Source: Chara braunii
Taxonomy: Eukaryota > Streptophyta > Charophyceae > Charales > Characeae
DNA length: 36,544 nt
Direction of reading: 5' to 3'
Assembly (NCBI GenBank): GCA_003427395.1
Contig: BFEA01000154.1
Coordinates: forward strand, 2,330,191-2,366,734
This document shows, in pieces, positions 32,095 through 36,544 of the stretch. The notes below the pieces were generated by a model that saw only the letters and a list, made by a program, of their open reading frames with translations, made no database searches and was not told where the DNA came from. The translations under genes were made by a program, and so were the position numbers. Numbering within the stretch: position 1 is the first letter of the stretch; each line of letters begins with the position of its first letter.

Positions 32095-35000
32095 GTGGGG
32101 ATTCTATTTGAATAACTCCACAAAAGTTTGCCAATGATGGGAATGTTTGTTGTACACTGAATGGACTGTTCTCTCAAGGCACATTTTCGTTTTTGACTGA
32201 CCAAGAATCTTGCAGTCATGGGTTGGGATGATATGAGTTGTGAGGATTCAGTGCCAGGACTCTGGCATGTTGCTGGTCAGGATCGGGAGCGTTTCATCGC
32301 CATCGATTGGTTGGTGACCCCAGAGATCTGTTTCCTGATCGATTGGTTGCTGACCCCAGAGCTCCATCTCCTGTTTGGTGCAGCACTGCGAGTTGATTGT
32401 GGGTGAATGCCAGCTTTCAGGCATTTGACCTGAGACTGTTGTCTGTTTGGAATGATCAGCCACCCATTTCATGCTTGATAGTGAATGGGTAATACCTGAA
32501 TAGGCAAGAGTCCATTGTCTGTGCTGAATTGTGCACTCAACTTAGCTTACAGTCTGCACGTTGCGCATGCTAGTTGTGATGGAGGAATGGTGCTCTGACA
32601 TCCACCGTGAGTGATGCATAATCGATGGAGGAATGGTGCTCTGACATCCTCTGTGAGTGATGCATAATTGATGGTGGCATTTTGCAGCTGTGGCTAACAT
32701 CCACCGTGAGTGATGCATAATCGATGGAGGAATGGTGCTCTGACATCCTCTGTGAGTGATGCATAATTGATGGTGGCATTTTGGAGCTGTGGCTGTGACT
32801 GAGTGTTCACCCTGTCAGTGTGAATTGTTTGCTTCCTCACTGCTTCGCTTTTGAGCATAAACAAGTGCTTGAGTTTAAAAAAAGCGACCAGGATCGGCAA
32901 TTACTTTCACCCAAAGCCAGTGATTAGAGTTCAGGAGAATCGGGTACCTGAGTGTTTTATTTACAGTACAGAAAAAACATCGCAATTCAGCACGCTTTCG
33001 GTGTGCCCTGATTGTAGAATCTTAGCATGTCAGTATGGGGTCAATTGACTCAATTCCACATTTTGCTGCGCTGTTTTCCGGTGCGACAGCAGCGAGAAAC
33101 AACTGAGGCAAAGTAGAGATATCGTTTCTGTTTGTGACGTTGTTTTTTTTTCCCTTTTGGGGTTCTTTTCCTTTGCCCGCGCAGAGTTGGACCAGTGGGC
33201 ACACAGGTTGGTGACTTACAGCTGGACCAGTAGGCACACAGGGATAATCTTTTGGGGTCACCAACCCTCTTTAAAGCACTACTGGCCCGTGTGCCGAACA
33301 GACCAGTGCCTCTTCTCATTCCCGTGTACAGATGAACAAAGACAGGGTTGTGGACTCGTGGAAAGCGGGAGGTGGCCGGTGTTGACATCGGATATTTTGT
33401 CTCTGTAGTGAGGCAGACAAAGAGGTTCGCTGAACTTACAGCTGTGCGGGCGGTGTTTGAAGCTGGATAGTCTGCCCTGTAGTGAGGTAAACAAAGGGGC
33501 GGGTTTAGCTTATGGCTTTGTAAATAGAATGATAAATATACTTCAATAAGGGTATCAACTGTCTGTCAGTTGTGAGTCGTGGCTGTGCAAAAAGGACAGA
33601 TACTTCAGTGGAAGGAGTGTCTGTCATGATGAGTACTCCAACAAACGACCAGTTTGGGAGAACCTACTTTGCCATAGTGGATTTTCCGATGACCCTTTTC
33701 TTAACCTGAATGGCTGACCCTAGTCGGTCACAGCAGGGAAGGTTAGAGTTCTCTCCATGAGAGATGTGGTTTGGTCGTTCTACTCAGTCATGCATTTGTG
33801 ACTTTTTTTCTTGCAGGCAACTGTTCCTTTCGTTCTTTTCAATTTCTCCTAATTGTTTCCGAAACGCAGGCAACCTGTTTTATGTAATCGTTTTTTTGTT
33901 TTGTGGATTTTGTCTCAAAGGACATGAGAATCGGAAATCGGCTACGTTTGGTCGCTTATAATCACTTGTTAGTGTCTTTCTTGGATTTGGTAGCCCAAGC
34001 GTGACTGCAGCGTTGCTAGTCGCTTGTTGCACTGGCAATCTGGTTATGTGAATACTGACGTGCTTGGCTTTATTGCGTGTCATTTTCGGTGCAGGGCACA
34101 AAGGAGCAAGGAATGCCCATTGTGCTGGCAGCCACTGTCGCTGAAGGATCCGTCAAGGTACCACCTTGTTTTTTTGGTTATGGCGTTGAAAGTATCTTTG
34201 CAGATATAGGCATGGCAAGACTTCATCTGGAAAGGGGCTGCCTTTGCTTTGGGTGCTGAGGTAGATGTGCTTGTGTTGTGCTTCTGATTTGTGCAAGTAC
34301 TTGTTGCTTGTGTTTACGTGCTGAGGCGCTGATGGGCTAGCATATGGACTTGCGAGTTCGGATGTTAAGAACAGCGCTTGCTATTCTCTGACAGAAGGCT
34401 GATATATATGGATGAAAGCCAAAGTAGTCAAACTGCGAGGCATCATTGACCGAGTAATGAAGTTAATTAAGCAGGGTGGAAAATCAAAATCTGGCTCAAG
34501 TTGAGAAATGCCCAAAGGAAAAATAAAGGTTAAGGAAATGCAAAGGAAAAAACAAAAAAACGAAGTCGGTACATCATTGCCTTACAAACGAGTGTGGGAG
34601 GGGGGAAGTACTGGTTTAAATGAGTGTAGGAAATGCTGGTGGCCGTGCAAGAGAATTGGGAAATTCTGGTTGCCTTGCATGAGAAGCGGGAAAGCGACAT
34701 GGATTGGCTGGACAGGAGGTTGTTATGTAATTGCTGAACAGCATTGCTGGACCGCGGGTGGCTGGGTGTTCAAGGAGGAGGAAGAGACGGTGTACATCGC
34801 TGTTGGGGGGATGGGGTACTGTTGGCAGCAGTGCCTGACAATCCTCCGTCTGTATGTTCTCATTGAAATTATCATGTCTGATGTACCCACCCTGTTATCG
34901 ACACTGTGGATGTGCATCCAGCTTTATCGGGAAAACATTCATTTACATTACTTGGATGGATCGATCCCAATCCTTTGCGGCTCCCCTGGCGGGCCTGAGT

Positions 35001-36070
35001 ATGGAAATGAGTACTTGTTCTTCTTTTGTGATTGTATGAGCATTTTTTCATTCCCCTTCTCCGGTCCCTCTTTTCCCGCTACTCCCCTCTTTGCTCCCCC
35101 CCCCCCCAAAAAAAAAAAAGAAAAAAGAAAGAAAAGAAAACAAAGGAAAACAGAGAAGGAGAAACAGAAAATCAGAAAAAAAGCACAAAAAAAGTCACAC
35201 CAAAGGGGCTAGCTGACTTGGTACAGCCCCTGAATTGCTGAATTACAGACGTGAGCTCGAATCCAGATGAGACTAGTTGAAGAAGTTCTGAATTACCTGG
35301 GGCCGGTGAGGTCTGTGATGGTATCTCAAGGCCGTGGCTCACTAAACCACCAACTACTACCTTTCAGGGTGGAAGGCTAAATATAATCTGTAGTATACCA
35401 CATTCTTGGGAGGCAGGGCGGCGCCGGACCGAAATGGCAGGTGGGGCCATCCAAAGGAAAAGAAAAAAGGTCCCACTGGCGCTTCGGCAAAGCTTGGGAC
35501 GTAGTTCTATTTCCCTTCGGCAAAAAGAGGCTTGGAGGAAGTTAAGAGTTTAAGGGGGGGGGGGGGAAGAGAGAGAAAAAAGGAGGAAGAAAAAAGCAAC
35601 GAAATGGAAGTTGAGAAAAAGTCGAGGGAAGAAAAAAAAGACCAAAATGGCAGGTGCGGCCATCCAAAGGAAAAGAAAAAAGGTCGCACTGATGCTTGGG
35701 CAAAGCTTGGGGCGGAGTTCTATTCCCCTTCGGGAAAAAGAGGCTTGGAGGAAGTTGAAGTGGGGGGGAAAAAATAGAAAAAAGGAGGAAGGAAGAAGCA
35801 ACGAAATGAAATTCGAGAAAAAGTCGAGGGAAAATTAAAGGAATAACAAAGGAGAAGGAAACCACCCAAAAAAAGAAGATGGTGTTGGTGGGTGTTTTGT
35901 CTGAGGGTATGAAATTGAGACTTATGACCAAATGGTACCGGTTTGTGTTGATGATTCGTGTTGAACGTAGTCAGGAATTGCTGTTGGCAGTGGAGTCAGA
36001 GCGTGCGTTAGCAAGAGGGCGCGTGCAAGCCCCGTCGGTTTTCCCCAGAGCGTTTGATATCGAGTATCCA
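15984..36070 (+). CDS. RHF1A/RHF2A-like RING-H2 E3 ubiquitin ligase, 3'-partial, four exons
   Basis: Exons 15984-16178, 31895-31941, 34095-34157 and 35971-36070 join in frame to 135 residues; the frame leaves the window still open at a GTAAGT donor. The start is the first in-frame ATG. The plant RHF signature SAHLTSAAAFVEAGVQD spans residues about 29-45. The RING-H2 is complete: C51-x2-C54-x14-C69-x1-H71-x2-H74-x2-C77-x10-C88-x2-C91, with I53 and W81/W92 at the usual positions. LSLKDPSSQELLLAVESER (95-113) matches the conserved block just after the RING in RHF proteins. In Arabidopsis RHF1a and RHF2a act in gametogenesis, promoting turnover of the CDK inhibitor ICK4/KRP6 by transferring ubiquitin from an E2; that role here is inference. 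The N-terminal 28 residues are Glu/Lys-rich and unlike Arabidopsis. Intron 1 is 15.7 kb. Confidence 0.9.
16470..16757. repeat. Poly-C run and (GA)n microsatellite in intron 1
   Basis: 29 C at 16470-16498 sit in a C-rich tract. The GA run at 16709-16756 sits in a GTGCGTGT context resembling that of the 5'-leader GA run. A further GA run occurs at 16876-16895. Confidence 0.85.
16900..17640. other. Intron 1, no recognised feature
   Basis: Contains a G-rich block at 17395-17455 and AT-rich sequence at 17205-17255. No coding or RNA signature. Confidence 0.4.
17640..20700 (+). repeat. 3-kb polypyrimidine (C/T-rich) tract in intron 1
   Basis: Over about 3 kb the plus strand is overwhelmingly C and T, mainly TCT, CCT, CTC and TTC words. 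This purges stop codons from several frames on both strands, so frames of up to about 367 codons arise by composition alone; they read as Ser/Leu/Pro/Phe or Arg/Glu/Gly/Lys and have no domains. Local tandem repeats lie inside: TCTCTTGCC/CTTCCCCTTC units at 18940-19050 and a roughly 18-bp CTCCCCCTTGGGCG unit at 19395-19480. A purine strand of this length favours triplex (H-DNA) formation. Confidence 0.8.
20735..20812 (-). repeat. tRNA-derived SINE head, minus strand
   Basis: On the minus strand: A box TAGCTCAGTTGA (20796-20785) and B box AGCTCGAATCC (20750-20740), with ACAGACCC between. It aligns with the heads at 262, 23880 and 35203. A second A-box half, CTAGCTCACTCAGTTGA, lies about 100 bases away at 20883-20900 together with the flanking CACCAACGGGC, so the 5' half was duplicated. 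No snRNA-like sequence follows the B box here. Confidence 0.65.
20849..20972. mobile_element. Foldback element with 27-bp imperfect inverted ends
   Basis: The arms CGTCCTCAGAAAGGTTATGC (from 20849) and GAACGTTTCTGAGGACG (to 20972) are inverted copies with about five mismatches over 27 bp, both passing through CCACGTGT. The interior carries the extra SINE 5' half, so element and SINE have been shuffled together. No coding sequence. Confidence 0.6.
20975..21380. other. Intron 1, possible eroded SINE fragments
   Basis: CGCTCAATTGGTTAAG (about 21173-21188) looks like an A box but no B box follows at the right distance. Otherwise unassigned. Confidence 0.3.
21380..22640. repeat. Tandem array with repeated CACGTG (G-box) palindromes
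   Basis: Three 46-bp units (GAGACGTCCTCC then CCACAGAACTCCGTCAGC, about 21431-21560) are followed by roughly 175-bp units at about 21790, 21965 and 22140, then longer variants to 22640. Each carries GTGCCACGTGTCAC and/or TGCCACGTGGCAC and the block GAGGATCGCGGGCAGGAAGG. I count about eleven intact CACGTG between 21391 and 22572, the core bound by plant bZIP and bHLH factors. Later units also contain the ACCCGAATAGAACGC motif of the MITE family at 22652 and 26122. Whether it regulates the host gene is unknown. Confidence 0.85.
22652..22743. mobile_element. MITE (92 bp), TA-flanked inverted ends, family M
   Basis: Begins TACCGTCCTCACCCGAATAG and ends with the near-exact complement, CTATTCGGGTGAAAACGGTA. 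The TA at each end fits a Tc1/mariner (Stowaway-like) target duplication. The arms are shared with 26188-26278 (91 bp) and with partial copies near 21650, 22330 and 22500. No coding sequence. Confidence 0.7.
22750..22940. other. AT-rich intronic sequence
   Basis: Repeats of TTTTATTATAATGTATT-like words at 22800-22860. Nothing else seen. Confidence 0.4.
22944..23061. mobile_element. Foldback/MITE, family F, copy A (118 bp)
   Basis: The left end GCCTCGCTCCACTACTCGAC and right end GTCGAGCGTAGTTCAGCGAGGC are imperfect inverted repeats of about 30 bp. The interior carries a smaller hairpin (GAATCTTCC...GGAAGATAC), which is the dispersed repeat also seen at 1353, 2302 and 30534. Copy B lies at 23992-24191. 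Confidence 0.75.
23075..23260. repeat. Roughly 50-bp dispersed repeat, two copies plus a third at 24213
   Basis: The pattern CACGTGG-TGTTTC-TTGTGCCGTC-CTGTGTTTT occurs at about 23080-23125, 23205-23255 and 24222-24262, in two cases just right of a family F element, so it may belong to a longer unit containing that element. Confidence 0.45.
23340..23655. other. Pyrimidine-rich intronic sequence
   Basis: TTTCC/CTTTT-rich stretches and a TATATATATATA run (23621-23633). On the minus strand this is what follows the U2-like 3' end: an A-rich, then purine-rich tail. Confidence 0.45.
23662..23856 (-). ncRNA. U2 snRNA-like gene or recent copy, near full length
   Basis: U2 pairs with the intron branch site in the spliceosome. 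Minus-strand sequence starts ATACCTTTCTCG at 23856 and keeps TTTTGGCTAAGATCAAG, GTAGTATCTGTTC (branch-site recognition GUAGUA intact) and ATCAGTTTAATATCTGAT. Stem IIb is re-paired with changed bases (CGTGG...CCACG), followed by GATATTAAATT, an imperfect Sm-like ATTTTCGG, a hairpin AGGCTTGCCT in the place of stem III, and a TGCACTGCAGCAGAGTGC hairpin in the place of stem IV. The length, about 195 bases, is that of plant U2. Differences include loss of two bases from AAGTGTAGTA and TCTCGG changed to TCTCGT. No canonical USE or TATA at -30 was found; a tRNA-like head lies 34 bases upstream instead. It is antisense inside RHF intron 1. Functional variant versus retro-copy is undecided. Confidence 0.85.
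23880..23965 (-). repeat. tRNA-derived head directly upstream of the U2-like sequence
   Basis: Minus strand: A-box-like CAGCCACGTGGGTGAATGG (weak) and B box GCGTTCGAGTCC (23902-23891), with CAGACAGACC before and TGATGGG after, aligning with the heads at 262 and 35203. The U2-like 5' end is 34 bases beyond the B box, separated by an A/T-rich AATAAAATATAACAATAA. Confidence 0.6.
23992..24191. mobile_element. Foldback/MITE, family F, copy B (200 bp)
   Basis: The outer ends GGGGCCTCGCTGCACT and AGTGCAGCGAGGCCCC are exact complements, and pairing continues with a few mismatches for about 32 bp (CTCTCGACATG-like). Relative to copy A it holds an extra T-rich and A-rich segment (24040-24090) and a second GAGTGAATC start, so it looks like a copy A-type element with an internal insertion or duplication. 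Confidence 0.8.
24265..24735. other. Unassigned intronic sequence with short tandem duplication
   Basis: A C run lies around 24414-24432. CATTGGATAGATACAGTATTTGGACA is repeated in tandem at about 24560 and 24588 (29-bp period). No gene seen. Confidence 0.5.
24890..25375. repeat. G-rich duplicated tract with (C)n(G)n palindromes
   Basis: The plus strand is nearly all G and A in GGGG-type runs, so G-quadruplex potential is very high. A roughly 125-bp unit containing GTAGGGAAGG, GCGGACCCCCC, GGGGGGAGGGG and ATAGGAGGGAATGGGTAGGG occurs at about 24990-25080 and 25095-25200. Each copy carries a C6-G6 type palindrome that can form a very stable hairpin. Confidence 0.8.
25345..25830. repeat. Tandem array, about 113-bp unit, five copies of core
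   Basis: The core CCTTTATTTCGATGTTTAAC followed by GGTCTATAAGTGCGTTGCGC starts at 25395, 25461, 25574, 25670 and 25783. Full units add GACGAGGCGATCAGAGC, GGGAAAGAGACGGCTCGG and a (CT)n tail. Copies 2 and 4 lack part of the unit; the fourth unit contains an N where a GCGGGAAAG-like stretch is missing. The copies are nearly identical, so the expansion is recent. Confidence 0.9.
25830..26110. other. (CT)n and T-rich intronic sequence
   Basis: A CT microsatellite (about 25831-25861) is followed by T-rich sequence. TTGATTTCAT-GACCC is repeated at about 26034 and 26083. Confidence 0.5.
26122..26365. mobile_element. MITE family M: three left ends in tandem, then right ends
   Basis: TACCGTCTTCAC(C/T)CGAATAG plus GAACGCCCGGTCAT starts at 26122, 26155 and 26188 (33-bp period). 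The third left end forms a complete 91-bp element with the right end finishing at 26278 (CTATTCGGGTGAGGACGGTA). A further right end (GACCCGGCGTTCTATGCGGG) ends near 26365. TA flanks the complete element. Tandem iteration of a MITE end is unusual and may seed satellite formation. Confidence 0.75.
26370..26985. other. Intron 1, no recognised feature
   Basis: Balanced composition, no coding signature, no evident repeat. Confidence 0.4.
26987..27400. repeat. Minisatellite, about 36-bp unit, 11 copies, higher-order structure
   Basis: The unit is GCACGTCCAGGTGCGAATCA plus TGCACTTGGGCATCT with small variants. Units 3-6 and 8-11 form a larger block repeated at an offset of 184 bp (for example AGCTGCGAATC at 27111 and 27295). 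The unit shares its words with the small repeat at 15044-15103. It is open in several frames because unit lengths vary, but no protein is implied. Confidence 0.9.
27400..27645. other. Unassigned sequence between minisatellites
   Basis: No recognised feature. Confidence 0.35.
27648..27945. repeat. Minisatellite of TGATGTGTCAGGTTTCAGCC units
   Basis: Roughly ten units built from (C)TGATGTGTCA and GGTTTCAGCCTC(C) with variable spacing (18-34 bp). Short stretches of the same unit recur at 29448-29510. Confidence 0.85.
27941..28102. repeat. 162-bp direct repeat, left copy
   Basis: TCAGGTTTCAGCTTCTTGA through ATATGTGGGGATCATC. The right copy is at 29501-29663 in the same orientation with roughly 90% identity by eye. 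The two enclose 1.4 kb. Confidence 0.85.
28103..29395. other. 1.4-kb segment between direct repeats, function unknown
   Basis: Open frames exist (for example a plus-strand one at 28474-28791), but I recognise no protein. Two GTAAGTACC donor-like sites occur, after CATAGCCAG (28621-28629) and after GGCCACAG (about 29177-29185), so unannotated or cryptic exons are possible. An internal hairpin AGCCCTTCGGGCT lies at about 29187-29199. Confidence 0.35.
29401..29706. repeat. Right copy of the direct repeat plus flanking duplicated motif
   Basis: 29501-29663 repeats 27941-28102. It is bracketed by two copies of CATCTATCTA..CAGTTTT.TCTGTGCCTG.GCCA (29401-29438 and 29671-29706), so this block was itself part of a tandem duplication. 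Confidence 0.75.
29953..30013. repeat. (AC)n microsatellite
   Basis: Uninterrupted AC dinucleotides, about 30 repeats. Confidence 0.95.
30119..31681. mobile_element. Possible non-autonomous TTAA-flanked DNA transposon (1.56 kb)
   Basis: The left end TTAACACCACTCCCTCCGAC + AGGAGGAAAT is an inverted match to the right end ATTTCCTCCT + GTCGGATAGAGTGGTGGTTT (about 31646-31681), including a perfect 15-bp core. TTAA sits at both borders, as for piggyBac-type target sites. The interior has no transposase: it holds GA and GT/GA microsatellites, a stray copy of the family F hairpin (30534-30574), a weak gag-like FDGEDDFQRW (about 30788-30817) and the CTACCGGTAG pair near its right end. Against it, sequence outside the right TTAA resembles 217-228. 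Confidence 0.45.
30904..30977. repeat. Compound (GT)n(GA)n microsatellite
   Basis: About 11 GT followed by about 25 GA repeats. The same compound structure recurs at 32009-32090. Confidence 0.95.
31895..31941 (+). CDS. RHF-like gene, exon 2 (residues 66-81)
   Basis: 47 bases coding ITNCNHEYHLQCILEW, which supplies the third to sixth zinc ligands (C69, H71, H74, C77). The acceptor is TGTGTGCAG; the donor is TG|GTGAGT, splitting the Trp codon. Too short to appear as an open frame on its own; identified by the RING-H2 spacing and matching phases. Confidence 0.9.
32009..32090. repeat. Compound (GT)n(GA)n microsatellite
   Basis: About 21 GT then 20 GA repeats, 68 bases after exon 2. CT/GA tracts this close to a donor could influence splicing, but that is speculation. 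Confidence 0.95.
32302..32376. repeat. 36-bp tandem duplication
   Basis: ATCGATTGGTTG.TGACCCCAG occurs at 32302 and 32338, with variant tails. Confidence 0.75.
32578..32790. repeat. Nested tandem repeat, 46/53-bp subunits in a 99-bp unit
   Basis: GTGAGTGATGCATAAT(C/T)GATGG occurs four times; its preceding TCC(A/T)C(C/T)GTGA word starts at 32601, 32647, 32700 and 32746. Subunits alternate between a GGAGGAATGGTGCTCTGACA tail and a GGTGGCATTTTG(C/G)AGCTG tail, giving a 99-bp higher unit present twice. Confidence 0.9.
33390..33505. repeat. Two-copy repeat, about 74-bp period
   Basis: CTGTAGTGAGG.A.ACAAAG.GG occurs at 33403 and 33477. The tails have diverged. Confidence 0.6.
34095..34157 (+). 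CDS. RHF-like gene, exon 3 (residues 81-102)
   Basis: 63 bases completing W81 and coding AQRSKECPLCWQPLSLKDPS, with the last two zinc ligands C88 and C91. The donor is AAG|GTACCA, weaker than the other donors in the gene; the phase carries two bases of the next Ser codon into exon 4. Confidence 0.9.
35203..35288 (+). repeat. tRNA-derived SINE head in intron 3
   Basis: A box TAGCTGACTTGG (35210-35221; fits TRGYNNARNNGG) and B box AGCTCGAATCC (35254-35264), with ACAGACGTG before and AGATGAG after. It aligns with the heads at 262, 20735 and 23880. Confidence 0.65.
35289..35425 (+). pseudogene. Possible U1 snRNA-like remnant
   Basis: U1 recognises 5' splice sites. TTACCTGG (35293-35300) equals the U1 5'-end core, although the preceding bases read GAA instead of TAC. 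AAGGCCGTGGC (35328-35338) resembles the plant U1 AAGGCCCATGGC. A hairpin CCTTTC-AGGGT-GGAAGG (about 35360-35376) sits where stem-loop III would be, followed by ATAATCTGTAGTA (35383-35395), close to the U1 Sm region ATAATTTGTGGTA. The spacing is about 30 bases shorter than in U1, and stem-loops I and II are not intact. The position behind a tRNA-like head parallels the U6 and U2 cases. Individually weak; chance similarity is possible. Confidence 0.35.
35428..35835. repeat. Tandem duplication, about 212-bp unit
   Basis: ACCGAAATGGCAGG, GGCCATCCAAAGGAAAAG and AAAGAGGCTTGGAGGAAGTT begin at 35428 and recur from 35640 at about 85-90% identity by eye. Each unit ends in an A/G-rich tract (GAGAAAAAGTCGAGGGAA). 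Confidence 0.9.
35971..36070 (+). CDS. RHF-like gene, exon 4 (residues 102-135)
   Basis: 100 bases coding SQELLLAVESERALARG, then RVQAPSVFPRAFDIEYP. The first half matches the conserved SQELLEAVEQER region of plant RHF proteins; the end lines up with the position before the conserved helical block encoded by the next exon. It ends on a codon boundary at CCA|GTAAGT. Confidence 0.85.
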
Positions 36071-36544
36071 GTAAGTAGCGAAAAGAGATTAGCCATCAGC
36101 ATTTACAGTGTGAAAATGTTCGCATTCTGTCAGTCTGTCTTGACAACCGCACTGCTTGCCTGGATCACTGGCCTCCTGAAAACCGCTTGTGTTTAGGTAC
36201 TTAGCAAAAGATTGTGAGTGCGGGCTCTTCAGAGCTTCCAAAATAGAGTGCAGGTAAGGATCGAGAACAGATACAGAGCAGAATTCCAGGAGGATATATG
36301 CTCTCTGAAATCTGTGAACCTATTTCTGCGATGGACGTGCATCCTGTGCATGTAAACCTTCCTACGCTGCTGCTTGTGATTAACAGGAGAGTGCGCCTAT
36401 TGGAGCAGGCAGTGCCGGGTGGGTGCTATCACACCATGGCCACACTGGGAGATCTTGTAAGGTGGTGATGAAGATGCTGGCCCGAAAAATGGCGGTGAAT
36501 ATGCATGCTGAGAATAGGCTGCATGGGATCTTGATGTAGGAGGG
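36071..36544 (+). other. Start of intron 4 to window edge
   Basis: Begins GTAAGT. I could not find the next expected RHF exon (a conserved Ile/Glu-rich, then Ala-rich block), so it most likely lies beyond the window. Confidence 0.5.

Larger units (their letters stand above)
31942..34094 (+). other. Intron 2 of the RHF-like gene (2,153 bp)
   Basis: GTGAGT donor and TTTTCGGTGCAG acceptor. Contains a compound microsatellite and several tandem repeats described separately. No other gene seen. Confidence 0.85.
34158..35970 (+). other. Intron 3 of the RHF-like gene (1,813 bp)
   Basis: Holds a tRNA-like head, a U1-like stretch and a 212-bp tandem duplication. The acceptor (GTTGAACGTAG) has a poor polypyrimidine tract. 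A 234-codon open frame (34508-35212) runs through it, but its composition (Trp/Cys-rich, then Lys-rich from an A-rich tract) and lack of any known domain argue against a real gene. Confidence 0.8.

Noticed and set aside
34508-35212. 234-codon open frame in intron 3
   Set aside because: No recognisable domain, odd Trp/Cys-rich then Lys-rich composition ending in a poly-A-like tract, and it overlaps the A box of the tRNA-like head. Most likely chance.

Overview
This is nuclear DNA from a eukaryote, most likely a streptophyte (plant lineage) with a large, repeat-loaded genome; a charophyte alga such as Chara is my best guess, but that is inference. The signs are GT-AG spliced coding exons of a plant RING-H2 E3 ligase of the RHF1A/RHF2A type, spliceosomal snRNA-like sequences, eroded LINEs, tRNA-derived SINE heads, several families of small terminal-inverted-repeat elements, many minisatellites and microsatellites, and long homopolymers next to an assembly gap. 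There is no prokaryotic gene organisation. Almost all long open frames are by-products of low-complexity sequence.

Layout. 1-480: palindromic repeats, a tRNA-like SINE head and, right behind it, a U6 snRNA-like sequence. 480-4640: mostly unrecognised, with a dispersed hairpin repeat and a minus-strand Q-rich, coding-like tract (2700-4280). 4870-5870: an array of about 14 units, each a hairpin with a near-constant 7-base loop and differing but complementary stems; I cannot assign it to any known family. 5900-8860: little that is recognisable. 8870-12640: two decayed LINE remnants; the second keeps endonuclease, linker, N-terminal RT and C-terminal zinc-finger pieces but lacks the RT catalytic core. 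12640-15600: assembly gap, homopolymers, a tandem duplication and a perfect-TIR MITE. 15984 to beyond the right edge: the RHF-like gene on the plus strand, with four exons (15984-16178, 31895-31941, 34095-34157, 35971-36070) that join in frame to 135 residues holding a complete C3H2C3 RING.

Intron 1 of that gene (15.7 kb) holds most of the window's oddities: a 3-kb polypyrimidine stretch, a G-box-rich tandem array, three TIR/foldback families, a near full-length U2 snRNA-like sequence on the opposite strand behind another tRNA-like head, G-rich palindromic repeats, two large minisatellites and a possible 1.56-kb TTAA-flanked element. Intron 3 holds a fourth tRNA-like head followed by a sequence with U1-like landmarks.

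The two strongest candidates for something undescribed are (1) the repeated association of one tRNA-derived head family with U6-, U2- and possibly U1-like sequences in the same orientation, 24-61 bases downstream of the B box, and (2) the hairpin array at 4870-5870 with compensatory stem changes.
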